This document shows positions 56,868 to 64,000 of a stretch of 64,000 bases of DNA, one piece after another (position 1 is the stretch's first letter; each line of letters begins with the position of its first letter). Where the stretch lies: the NCBI RefSeq assembly GCF_006715485.1, contig NZ_VFNH01000004.1, positions 124,001 through 188,000 on the forward strand, written 5' to 3'. Source of the DNA: Herbaspirillum sp. SJZ107 (GTDB taxonomy: Bacteria > Pseudomonadota > Gammaproteobacteria > Burkholderiales > Burkholderiaceae_D). Both the position numbers and the translations under genes were made by a program. The notes below the pieces were generated by a model. It was given only the letters and a program-made list of their open reading frames with translations. It did not search any database and was not told the DNA's origin.

Positions 56868-59015
56868 ATGACCGCCGCCCACGCTACCGCCGCCTTCGCT
56901 TCCATTCCTGCATCCGCCACCGCCGATGCGGACCCCGCCGTGCCCGATCCTTTCGGCAGCCTGAACCCGGCGCAGCGCGAGGCGGTCGAGCACGGGATTG
57001 GCGCGGCCTTGCCCCAGCCGCTGCTGGTGGTGGCCGGTGCCGGCTCGGGCAAGACCAACACGCTGGCGCACCGGGTGGCGCGCCTGATCCAGTCCGGGGC
57101 GGATCCGCAGCGCATCCTGCTGCTGACATTTTCGCGCCGTGCCGCCAACGAAATGGGCCAGCGCGCCGCCGCGGTCCTGCAGCGCCTCTTCGGCAGCGCG
57201 GGCGCGCCGGGCCTGATGGCCAGGCTGCCGTGGGCCGGCACTTTCCATAGCATCGGCGCGCGCCTGCTGCGCGAATACGCCGGCAACATCGGCCTGGAAG
57301 CCTCGTTCACGATCAACGACCGCGGCGATTCCGAAGACCTGATGGGCATGGTGCGCCAGGAAATCGGCCTCGGCCAGAGCGGCGGGCAGGGCGGCCAGAA
57401 GCGCTTCCCGCTGAAAGGGACCTGCCTGTCGATCTATTCGCGCGTGGTCAACAGCCGCGAACCGCTGGATGCCGTGCTGCAATCCACCTTTCCCTGGTGC
57501 GCCGAATGGGAGGCGCAATTGAAACGCCTGTTCGGCGCCTATGTCGACGCCAAGCAGGCGCAGAACGTGCTCGACTACGACGACCTGCTGCTGTTCTGGG
57601 CCGAGATGGCGGCCGATCCCGAGCTGGGCCCGGCAATCGGCGCCCAGTTCGACCACGTGCTGGTCGACGAATACCAGGACACCAATCGCCTGCAGGCGGC
57701 CATCCTGCACGGCATGAAGCCGGACGGGGCCGGCGTGATGGTGGTCGGCGACGATGCCCAGGCCATCTATTCCTTCCGCGGCGCGACGGTGCGCAACATC
57801 ATGGAGTTCCCGCAGCAGTTCTCGCAGCCGGCGCGCATCGTCACGCTGGACCGCAATTACCGTTCGACGCAGCCGATCCTGGATGCCTCGAATGCCGTGA
57901 TCGCTGCGGCCGTCGAGCGCCATGCCAAGACGCTGTGGACTGATAAGACAGGCAGCGGCAAACCGCAACTGGTGCTGATCCCGGACGAAGCCGAGCAGGC
58001 GCGCTGGGTCTGCAACCGCGTGCTGGAGCAGCGCGAAGCCGGCATCAAGCTGACCCAGCAGGCGGTGCTGTTCCGCGCCGCCAGCCACAGCGCGGCCCTG
58101 GAGCTCGAGCTGGTGCGGCGGAATATTCCCTTCGTCAAGTTCGGCGGCCTGAAGTTCCTGGAGGCGGCCCACATCAAGGACCTGCTGGCCGTGCTGCGCT
58201 TCGTCCAGAATCCGAGCGGGCGCCTGGCCGGGTTCCGCGTGGTCCAGCTGATTCCCGGCATCGGCCCGGCAACGGCGGCACGCTGCATGGATGCGGTAGC
58301 AGAAGCGGCCGAGCCGGCTGCGGCACTGGCGGGCTTTGCCGTGCCGGCGCGGGCGCGCGACGACTGGGATGCCTTCGTGGCGCTGTTCGCCGCGCTGCGC
58401 ACGCCCGGCCTGCGCTGGCCGATGGAGATCGAGCTGGTCAGGAACTGGTACCAGCCCCACCTCGAGCGCCAGTACGACGACGCAGCGGTACGCGCCGCCG
58501 ACCTCGAGCAACTGGTGGCATTGGCCGGCGGCTATGGTTCGCGCGAATCGTTCCTGACCGAGCTGACCCTCGATCCACCGGAGGCGACGAGCGACCGGGC
58601 TGGCGCGCCGCTGCTGGACGAGGATTACCTGATCCTCTCGACGATCCATTCCTCCAAGGGGCAGGAGTGGAAATCGGTGACGCTGCTGAACGTCGTCGAC
58701 GGCTGCATTCCGTCCGACATGGCTACCGGCTCGCTCGAAGACATCGAGGAAGAGCGGCGCCTGCTGTATGTGGCAATGACACGCGCCAAGGAAAACCTGC
58801 AGCTGGTGGTGCCGAACCGCTTCTTCATCAAGCAGCAGGCCCAGCTCGGCGACCGCCACGTGTATGCCCAGCGCACGCGCTTTATCAGCCCGGCCATGCT
58901 GAAGCATTTCGAAGAGGCGGTCTGGAACGATGCCGAGACGCTGCACAGCCGCAAACCGGTGCCGGATGCGGTGCGGATGCTGGTACGCGAACGGGCCCGC
59001 AACGCCTGGAAATAA
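56868..59015 (+). CDS. UvrD/Rep-type superfamily 1 DNA helicase
   Basis: A 715-residue ATP-dependent 3'-5' DNA helicase. Walker A is GAGSGKT at 57-63; then Walker B and motif III occur as LVDEYQDTNRLQ and VVGDDAQAIYSFRGA, motif IV as LDRNYRSTQPIL, and the C-terminal motifs as TIHSSKGQEW and RRLLYVAMTRAKENL. Length is similar to Rep and UvrD. It probably acts in repair or restart of replication. A LexA-like box lies 23 nt before the ATG and related DnaA-box repeats flank the gene on both sides. Whether it is the orthologue of uvrD or rep cannot be decided. Confidence 0.93.
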   Translation: MTAAHATAAFASIPASATADADPAVPDPFGSLNPAQREAVEHGIGAALPQPLLVVAGAGSGKTNTLAHRVARLIQSGADPQRILLLTFSRRAANEMGQRAAAVLQRLFGSAGAPGLMARLPWAGTFHSIGARLLREYAGNIGLEASFTINDRGDSEDLMGMVRQEIGLGQSGGQGGQKRFPLKGTCLSIYSRVVNSREPLDAVLQSTFPWCAEWEAQLKRLFGAYVDAKQAQNVLDYDDLLLFWAEMAADPELGPAIGAQFDHVLVDEYQDTNRLQAAILHGMKPDGAGVMVVGDDAQAIYSFRGATVRNIMEFPQQFSQPARIVTLDRNYRSTQPILDASNAVIAAAVERHAKTLWTDKTGSGKPQLVLIPDEAEQARWVCNRVLEQREAGIKLTQQAVLFRAASHSAALELELVRRNIPFVKFGGLKFLEAAHIKDLLAVLRFVQNPSGRLAGFRVVQLIPGIGPATAARCMDAVAEAAEPAAALAGFAVPARARDDWDAFVALFAALRTPGLRWPMEIELVRNWYQPHLERQYDDAAVRAADLEQLVALAGGYGSRESFLTELTLDPPEATSDRAGAPLLDEDYLILSTIHSSKGQEWKSVTLLNVVDGCIPSDMATGSLEDIEEERRLLYVAMTRAKENLQLVVPNRFFIKQQAQLGDRHVYAQRTRFISPAMLKHFEEAVWNDAETLHSRKPVPDAVRMLVRERARNAWK

Positions 59016-59192
59016 GCGGTTTTCAATCCTTGTGGAAATTAACCATGTTCTACATGCTCAGCAATAAGAGCAAGGCTCACGAGTTATCCCCCAGTGCATG
59101 ATTTTGTAGGAATTTACCCCACTGCTACGTTCTGCTGAAAACATATGCAATCGTAAGTCATTGATTCCTAAGGATTCCGTTTTTGCCTCTTG

Positions 59193-59285
59193 AACGGGCA
59201 TTTTGTTGAAACCCGCATCAATACTGCGCTTCCGGCTTGTCAAGAGGCGCTTTTCCACACAGTTATCCACATTTCTTGTGGATAT
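59193..59285. repeat. ~93-bp repeat with DnaA-box-like 9-mers, copy B
   Basis: Second copy of the element at 56606-56698, same orientation. It ends with TTTTCCACA (59251-59259), TTATCCACA (59263-59271, exact DnaA box) and TGTGGATAT (59277-59285), with 3- and 5-nt gaps as in copy A. The short palindrome CTTGTCAAG is also kept, here at 59236-59244. Confidence 0.65.
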
Positions 59286-59402
59286 TAGAATAAAGGCCGT
59301 GGAATCAAGACTTTAGGCAAGGCTCCTCAAAAACGGATTAGCATTTTCGTAACGTTAATTATTGCTCAAGATTAAGGCACTCGATGCCTGGTGCATAAAC
59401 CG

Positions 59403-59463
59403 TTCATGAAAGGAAATTTCTCTCCACTGCACTTCATGAAAGAAAATTTCATGATGGAAATAT
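59403..59463. repeat. Short direct repeats downstream of sir2
   Basis: TTCATGAAAGGAAATTTC (59403-59420) and TTCATGAAAGAAAATTTC (59433-59450) differ at one base and are 30 bp apart; a third, degenerate copy TTCATGATGGAAATAT (59448-59463) follows at 15 bp. Each half is itself palindromic (TTCATGAA, GAAATTTC). They end four nt before the stop codon side of the Sir2 gene. Confidence 0.55.
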
Positions 59464-59467
59464 TTGT

Positions 59468-60343
59468 TCAGTTGGCAAGGACAGTGCGCAGGCGCTGCAA
59501 TGCGTCGAGTGCGCCTGCCGCAATACCGACTCCGCTGCCGGCTGCTACCGCCGGCTCGCGCGGGTTGATGCGGATCAGCGGGGCACGCTGTGTCTCGCAC
59601 AAGCGGCGTACCGAGGGAATGTCGGTGCCGGCACCGAGTTCGATCACCACCGGCCGCTGCACCCGTGCGCGCCATGCCGTGAAACGCGCGTACTGCGCTT
59701 CGCTGCGGGCTTCCAGCCAGCGGCTGTCGTTGAACATCAATATATTCGGCCGGGCCAGTGCGCCGCAGCGCGGGCAGGCTGGCAGCGGCAGCGCCATCGT
59801 GCAGGTCGACGGGTCGACCTGGGGCGTCACCGCCTCCGCCGCCCAGATGGTGTCGCTGCAGGGCCGCGTGCATTGCAGGTGGTGGATCGAGCCGTGGTAT
59901 TCGACGATACGGCCGGGGTCGAAGCCGGCGCGCTGGAACTGGCCGTCGACGTTGCTGGTAAACACAAAGGCGCCGTGCGGCAGGGAAGCGCCCAGCGCCC
60001 GCAGGATCGCGAAGCCTTTGTGGGGCACGGTCGCCCGGTACAGCGCCAGGCGGTGTCCGTAGAAGCCCCATGCCAGCGCCGGATCGGCCTCGAAGCTGTG
60101 CGGGTTGGCGATCTCGACGAAGCGGATGCCGCGTGCAGCCAGCGGTGGATAGGCGCGCCAGAAACCATGGTCGCCGCGGAAGTCGGGCAGGCCGGAATCG
60201 ACCCCGATCCCGGCGCCGGCGCCGATCAGCAGGGCGTCGGCATCGCGCACGAGGTCGGCTGCACGGGCGACCGCGGCGTCGAGGCCGGCCTCATCGTGAC
60301 CGGCACGGGGGTGGGGATCAGGAGGCATGCGGGTTCTTTTCAT
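59468..60343 (-). CDS. Sir2 family NAD-dependent protein deacylase
   Basis: A 291-residue sirtuin. NAD-binding motif GAGAGIGVDSGLPDFRG at 41-57, TSNVDGQF at 129-136 in place of the classical TQNID, catalytic His150 in VEYHGSI, and four zinc Cys at 158, 162, 190 and 193 (CTRPC, CPRC), all consistent with a deacylase rather than a zinc-less NAD-degrading effector. The ATG at 60343 is preceded by GGAACGAG; the later ATG at 60328 is an alternative. It overlaps the end of the HD-domain gene by 26 nt, so they are co-translated. NAD salvage genes elsewhere in the window fit NAD use by this enzyme. Confidence 0.88.
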   Translation of the reverse strand: MKRTRMPPDPHPRAGHDEAGLDAAVARAADLVRDADALLIGAGAGIGVDSGLPDFRGDHGFWRAYPPLAARGIRFVEIANPHSFEADPALAWGFYGHRLALYRATVPHKGFAILRALGASLPHGAFVFTSNVDGQFQRAGFDPGRIVEYHGSIHHLQCTRPCSDTIWAAEAVTPQVDPSTCTMALPLPACPRCGALARPNILMFNDSRWLEARSEAQYARFTAWRARVQRPVVIELGAGTDIPSVRRLCETQRAPLIRINPREPAVAAGSGVGIAAGALDALQRLRTVLAN

Positions 60344-60989
60344 CCGTAACTCGTTCCTGCGCATCGATGCGCCGCTCCAGGGTCTCCAGCGCCTCCAGGA
60401 AACGCTCGGCCGCCACGGCCGGCTTCCACGGTTCCCACGGCCGGCAATCGTAGACCGCGGCCAGCGGATCGTCCTGCAGCACGGCGGCGCGGATGCGCAG
60501 GGTGTCGCGCACTTCCCTGGCCGACCAGCCGGCCACGTGCACGGCCTCGCTGGCGGCGGCCAGGCGGTCGGCGCGCTTGTGGCGTTCGTGCTCGGCCGGG
60601 GTCCAGGCCGGCAAGCCGTAGCGCAGGAACACCGCCTGTTCCAGGCGCCGCGTCAGGGCGCGGAAACCGTCGCCGAGGAAGGGCTTCAGCGGCGACACGG
60701 CGTCGAAGCCGAGCAAGCCTTCCTCGGCGTCGTGCAGCAGTTCGCGCAGCTCGATGACCGGCGCCAGCGGCGTGCCGGCGGGGGCGGCGGCGCGGCGCAG
60801 CAGCATCACGCTGAGCGAGTGCTGGGCCACCGACAGCGGCAGCGGCCAGGCAGTGTGGCCGCCCCAGCGGTAGGTGCGGGCCAGGCCGAGCGCCAGGTCG
60901 GCGTCGTCCCAGTCGAAAGGGGTCGGGTTCAGCAGGTCAAGCCGCTTGCCGGAGGGCATGCGGACCCAGGCGCGCATCTCGGGCGCCAT
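60318..60989 (-). CDS. HD-domain phosphohydrolase, YfbR-like
   Basis: A 223-residue HD hydrolase: the N-terminal part (WVRMPSGKRLDLLNPTPFDW) and LSVAQHSLSVMLLR give the first His, ELLHDAEEGLLGFD holds the HD pair, and SPLKPFLGDG follows, as in YfbR-type 5'-deoxynucleotidases and phage HD proteins. It probably removes phosphate from a nucleotide; the substrate is inferred only by family. The Sir2 gene overlaps its 3' end, so both come from one message. The start at 60989 (MAPEMRAW) is the first good ATG. Confidence 0.85.
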   Translation of the reverse strand: MAPEMRAWVRMPSGKRLDLLNPTPFDWDDADLALGLARTYRWGGHTAWPLPLSVAQHSLSVMLLRRAAAPAGTPLAPVIELRELLHDAEEGLLGFDAVSPLKPFLGDGFRALTRRLEQAVFLRYGLPAWTPAEHERHKRADRLAAASEAVHVAGWSAREVRDTLRIRAAVLQDDPLAAVYDCRPWEPWKPAVAAERFLEALETLERRIDAQERVTDEKNPHAS

Positions 60990-61126
60990 CTCAGTGTGCG
61001 ATGTTCGGAAAGCTCATGCGCCGATTTTACACACGCTGCGGCGCGCTCCCCGCGAGATTGATATGGCCGAACACCGCCCTTGCGCGCGCCACTAGACTAA
61101 TCAAAATGGCATGCAAAGGAACCGAC

Positions 61127-62815
61127 ATGGGCGAGCATCCGAAACGCATCGATTGCGACGTGCTGGTGGTGGGAGGCGGCATCAACGGCGCCGGGATCGC
61201 GCGCGACGCCGCCGGGCGCGGCCTGCGCGTGGTGCTGTGCGAAAAGGACGACCTGGCCCAGCATACCTCGTCCGCGTCGAGCAAGCTGATCCATGGCGGC
61301 CTGCGCTACCTCGAACAATACGAATTCGGGCTGGTGCGCAAGGCGCTGGCCGAACGCGAGGTCCTGCTCAAGAGCGCGCCCCACATCATGCATCCGCTGC
61401 GCTTCGTGATGCCGCAGCGCAGCGGCGGCGCTTCGTCGCGTGAAGCGCGCCTGGGCAACATGCAGGGCGAGCGTCCGGCCTGGATGATCCGCGCCGGCCT
61501 GTTCCTGTACGACCACCTGGCGCGGCGCGACTTCCTGCCGGCGTCGAGCAGCATCGACTTGCGCAGCGATCCGGCCGGGGCCGCGCTGCAGCGCCGCTTC
61601 GCGCGCGCCTTCGTGTATTCCGACGCCTGGGTCGACGATGCGCGCCTGGTGGTGCTGGCCGCCGTCGATGCGCGCGACCGCGGCGCCGCCATCCTCACGC
61701 GCACGCGCTGCACGGCGCTGCGGCGCGAGGCCGCGCGCTGGACCGCCACGCTGGCCGGGCCGAAGGGCGAACTGGCGGTGCAGGCGCGCTGCGTGGTGAA
61801 TGCGGCGGGGCCGTGGGCGGCACGCTTCCTGCAGGAGGCAGTCGGCGGACGCATGGCCGCAGTGCGTCCGCTGCGACTCGTCAAGGGCAGCCACATCGTG
61901 GTGCCGCGCCTGTTCGAGCACGAGCAAGCCTACCTGCTGCAGCAGCCGGATGGCCGCATCGTGTTCGCGCTGCCCTATGAAGGCGCGTTCACGCTGGTCG
62001 GCACCACCGACGTCGAGTACACCGGGGATCTCGACCGGGTGGCCATCAGCGCCGCCGAAACCTTGTATCTGTGCGAGGCCGCCAACCGCTGCTTCGAGCG
62101 CCGCATCGGCCGCGAGGACGTGGTGTGGAGCTATGCCGGGGTGCGTCCGCTGATCGCCGACGAAGGCGCCGGCAGCGCTTCCAGCGCCAGCCGCGACTAC
62201 CGGTTCGAGACCGATACCGGGGGTGCGCCGCTGTTATCCGTGTTCGGCGGCAAGGTCACGACCTTCCGCAAGCTGGCCGAGCAGGCGGTCGACTGGATCG
62301 CGCCGGCGCTGGGGAGGCGCGTTCCGGGCTGGACGGGCCACGCCTGCCTGCCGGGCGGCGACCTGTTCGGCAAGGAGCCGGATGCGCGCGGGGTGCTGGA
62401 ATTCGATGCCTGGCTGCGTACCCGCCAGCAGCAATACGCGTGGCTGGCGCCGGCGCTGCTGGCGCGCTATGCCCGCGCCTATGGCACCCGCCTGGGGACG
62501 TTGCTGGCGCACTGCCGCACACGCGCCGACCTCGGCGCCGAAGTCGTGCCGGGGCTGTTCGAAGTGGAACTCGATTATCTGCGGCGCCAGGAATGGGCGC
62601 TGTGCGCGGACGACGTGCTGTGGCGGCGCACCAAGCTGGGCCTGCACGTGGCGCCGGGAGCGGCGGCGCAGGTCGACGCCTGGCTGCGGGAGCGCGAGGC
62701 GGCGCAGGCCCTGGCGCATGCATCGGCGCAAACGTCGGCGCATGCTTCGGCACACAAGGCGGCGCCGGCAGCAACGCGGACAGCGCCGGGACCGGGCAGC
62801 ACCAATCCCGCCTGA
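61127..62815 (+). CDS. glpD: Glycerol-3-phosphate dehydrogenase, FAD-dependent
   Basis: A 562-residue respiratory enzyme that oxidises sn-glycerol 3-phosphate to dihydroxyacetone phosphate and reduces quinone. The FAD motif is VLVVGGGINGAGIARDAAGRG near the start; SASSKLIHGGLRYLEQYEFGLV, NAAGPWAARFL, GSHIVVPRLF, VWSYAGVRPL and GGKVTTFRKLAEQ all match GlpD. AAAGGA six nt before the ATG at 61127 fixes the start; an ATG at 61106 lies just upstream. The last ~35 residues are an odd Ala/His/Ser-rich tail (ALAHASAQTSAHASAHKA). No glycerol kinase or facilitator genes are nearby. Confidence 0.93.
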   Translation: MGEHPKRIDCDVLVVGGGINGAGIARDAAGRGLRVVLCEKDDLAQHTSSASSKLIHGGLRYLEQYEFGLVRKALAEREVLLKSAPHIMHPLRFVMPQRSGGASSREARLGNMQGERPAWMIRAGLFLYDHLARRDFLPASSSIDLRSDPAGAALQRRFARAFVYSDAWVDDARLVVLAAVDARDRGAAILTRTRCTALRREAARWTATLAGPKGELAVQARCVVNAAGPWAARFLQEAVGGRMAAVRPLRLVKGSHIVVPRLFEHEQAYLLQQPDGRIVFALPYEGAFTLVGTTDVEYTGDLDRVAISAAETLYLCEAANRCFERRIGREDVVWSYAGVRPLIADEGAGSASSASRDYRFETDTGGAPLLSVFGGKVTTFRKLAEQAVDWIAPALGRRVPGWTGHACLPGGDLFGKEPDARGVLEFDAWLRTRQQQYAWLAPALLARYARAYGTRLGTLLAHCRTRADLGAEVVPGLFEVELDYLRRQEWALCADDVLWRRTKLGLHVAPGAAAQVDAWLREREAAQALAHASAQTSAHASAHKAAPAATRTAPGPGSTNPA

Positions 62816-62853
62816 CCCGGCCAGGCGCTGCCGATTGCGCGCCGCGGCGCCGC

Positions 62854-64000
62854 TCAGCGCCGCACCTGCTCCATCTTCGGCAACAGCGCCGCCAGGATTC
62901 CCAGCAGCGGCAGGAAAGAGGCAATCCGGTACACCTGCGCAATACCTGCCACGTCGGCGATATGCCCCATCGCCGCCGCGCCGATGCCGCTGACGCCGAA
63001 CATCAGGCCAAAGAAAATACCGGCGATCATGCCGACCTTGCCCGGCACCAGTTCCTGCGCGAACACGACGATGGCGGAAAACGCCGACGACATCACCAGG
63101 CCGATGATCACCGACAGCACGCCGGTCCAGAACAGGTCGGCGTAGGGCAGGGCCAGCGTGAACGGCGCCGCACCCATGATCGAGACCCAGATCACGCGCT
63201 TGCGGCCGATGCGGTCCCCGATCGGGCCGCCGGCAAAGGTACCGAGCGCAACGGCGGCCAGAAACAGGAACAGGTACAGCTGCGCGGTGCCGACCGCCAC
63301 GTGGAACTTTTCGATGAGATAAAAGGTGTAATAGCTCGACAGGCTGGCCATGTAGATGTATTTCGAGAACACCAGCATGGCGAGCACGGCCAGCGCCTTG
63401 ATTACCTTGTCGCGCGGCAGGCCGGAACCGGCCGGGGCGCCGCTCTTGCGCGGCATGTTGCGCAGATGGCTGCCGTACCAGCGGCTGACGCCGACCAGTA
63501 CCAGCACCGCCACCAGGATGAACAGCGTGAACCAGCCGATCTTGCCCTGGCCGCGGCCGACGATGATGGCGGCCGCCAGCAGCGGTCCCAGCGCTGAGCC
63601 AAGGTTGCCGCCGACCTGGAACAGCGATTGCGCGAAGCCGAAGCGGCCGCCCGAGGCCAGCCGCGCCACGCGCGAGGCTTCCGGGTGGAAGGTCGAGGAG
63701 CCGACGCCGATCATGGCGGCCGCCAGCAGCAGTACGGTAAAGCTGCCGGCCACCGCCAGCAGTCCGACCCCGGCCAGGGTCACGCACATGCCGACCGGCA
63801 GGAGGAAGGGGATCGGGCGCTTGTCGGTGTACAGGCCGATCCAGGGCTGCAGCAGCGAGGCCGTGCACTGGAAGGTGAGGGTGATCAGGCCGACCTGGGT
63901 AAAGCTCAGCGCGAATTCCTGCTTGAGCAAGGGATAGATCGCGGGCAGGACAGCCTGGACGCAATCGTTGAGCAGGTGGACGAAGGCCACCGAAAACAGG
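62854..64000 (-). CDS. MFS transporter, fosmidomycin-resistance-like, N-terminus cut
   Basis: At least 381 residues of a major facilitator superfamily transporter running off the right edge of the window. The visible start, VAFVHLLNDCVQAVLPAIYP, then LSFTQVGLITLTFQCTASLLQP, resembles the Fsr (fosmidomycin resistance) subfamily; FHPEASRVARLASGGRFGFAQSLF and GIFFGLMFGVSGIGAA are further matches. A GTG near 63990 reads in frame but is probably internal, because coding continues to 64000. It would export a small toxic compound. The gene converges with glpD. Confidence 0.88.
   Translation of the reverse strand, partial: LFSVAFVHLLNDCVQAVLPAIYPLLKQEFALSFTQVGLITLTFQCTASLLQPWIGLYTDKRPIPFLLPVGMCVTLAGVGLLAVAGSFTVLLLAAAMIGVGSSTFHPEASRVARLASGGRFGFAQSLFQVGGNLGSALGPLLAAAIIVGRGQGKIGWFTLFILVAVLVLVGVSRWYGSHLRNMPRKSGAPAGSGLPRDKVIKALAVLAMLVFSKYIYMASLSSYYTFYLIEKFHVAVGTAQLYLFLFLAAVALGTFAGGPIGDRIGRKRVIWVSIMGAAPFTLALPYADLFWTGVLSVIIGLVMSSAFSAIVVFAQELVPGKVGMIAGIFFGLMFGVSGIGAAAMGHIADVAGIAQVYRIASFLPLLGILAALLPKMEQVRR

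Larger units (their letters stand above)
59016..59467. other. Convergent intergenic region with DnaA-box repeat and short tandem repeats
   Basis: A 452-bp gap between the 3' ends of the helicase and Sir2 genes. Convergent ends usually need little DNA, yet this one holds the second ~93-bp repeat (59193-59285) and the 18-bp repeats at 59403-59463. It is clearly AT-richer than the genes. I see no protein gene; an RNA gene cannot be excluded. Confidence 0.6.

Noticed and set aside
56606..59285. Chromosomal replication origin
   Set aside because: DnaA-box-like 9-mers are present, but dnaA, dnaN, gyrB, rpmH and parAB are absent and the sites occur as two separated copies around a helicase gene.
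59468..60989. Sir2-based NAD-depleting phage defence
   Set aside because: The sirtuin has zinc-binding cysteines and size of a deacylase, and no defence partner (pAgo, TIR, HerA) is nearby.

Overview
The window is a GC-rich (about two thirds G+C by eye), densely packed chromosomal segment. The gene set (respiratory formate dehydrogenase with DUF3305/DUF3306 accessory proteins, TonB-dependent receptor, GH92 glycosidase, several PAS-type hybrid kinases, isoquinoline-oxidoreductase-like enzyme) suggests a betaproteobacterium of the Burkholderiales, most likely Oxalobacteraceae (Massilia/Telluria-like). That placement is inference from gene content and base composition; no rRNA or marker gene confirms it. 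I annotate about 51 protein genes, two of them cut by the window edges, and see no tRNA, rRNA or CRISPR array.

Layout. 1-6891: a formate dehydrogenase operon (end of the catalytic subunit, FeS beta subunit, cytochrome b gamma subunit) interleaved with three small exported proteins and followed by DUF3305, DUF3306 and a multi-cluster ferredoxin; several genes overlap by ATGA. 6987-8666: an acyl-CoA synthetase. 8667-10202: a visibly AT-richer insert with one unusual GIY-YIG-type protein built from repeated modules. 10203-20741: S9 peptidase, SET protein, nicotinate phosphoribosyltransferase (pncB), TauE/SafE permease, SDR, DUF4019, FAD oxidase, AraC regulator with an EamA exporter, and a royal-jelly-family protein. 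21048-27117: two large hybrid histidine kinases meeting tail to tail. 27366-43075: flavin-type stress protein, second royal-jelly protein, topoisomerase IB, Na+/H+ antiporter, GH92 mannosidase, second S9 peptidase, TonB receptor, VWA lipoprotein and a third, membrane-anchored hybrid kinase, almost all on the minus strand.

43246-56476: a small unknown protein, nicotinamidase (pncA), a TPR-methyltransferase without a normal start codon, a Tat-exported molybdenum hydroxylase pair (iorA/iorB-like), DUF3016, HAD dehalogenase, MYG1, a stress-type trio (erythromycin esterase, SRPBCC protein with a long repetitive helical domain, phosphoribosyltransferase), S-formylglutathione hydrolase and two tiny proteins. 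56477-61000: a UvrD/Rep-type helicase flanked on both sides by related ~93-bp repeats carrying DnaA-box-like 9-mers, then an overlapping Sir2/HD-hydrolase pair. 61127-64000: glycerol-3-phosphate dehydrogenase and a truncated MFS transporter.

Functional themes: formate-driven respiration and C1 detoxification (fdh, S-formylglutathione hydrolase), NAD salvage and consumption (pncA, pncB, Sir2), envelope sensing through three hybrid kinases, extracellular polymer and peptide breakdown (GH92, two S9 peptidases, TonB receptor), and stress tolerance. The most unusual items are the modular GIY-YIG protein in its low-GC insert, the repeat pair around the helicase, a perfect 34-nt palindrome at 20895-20928, and the exported accessory proteins of the formate dehydrogenase operon.
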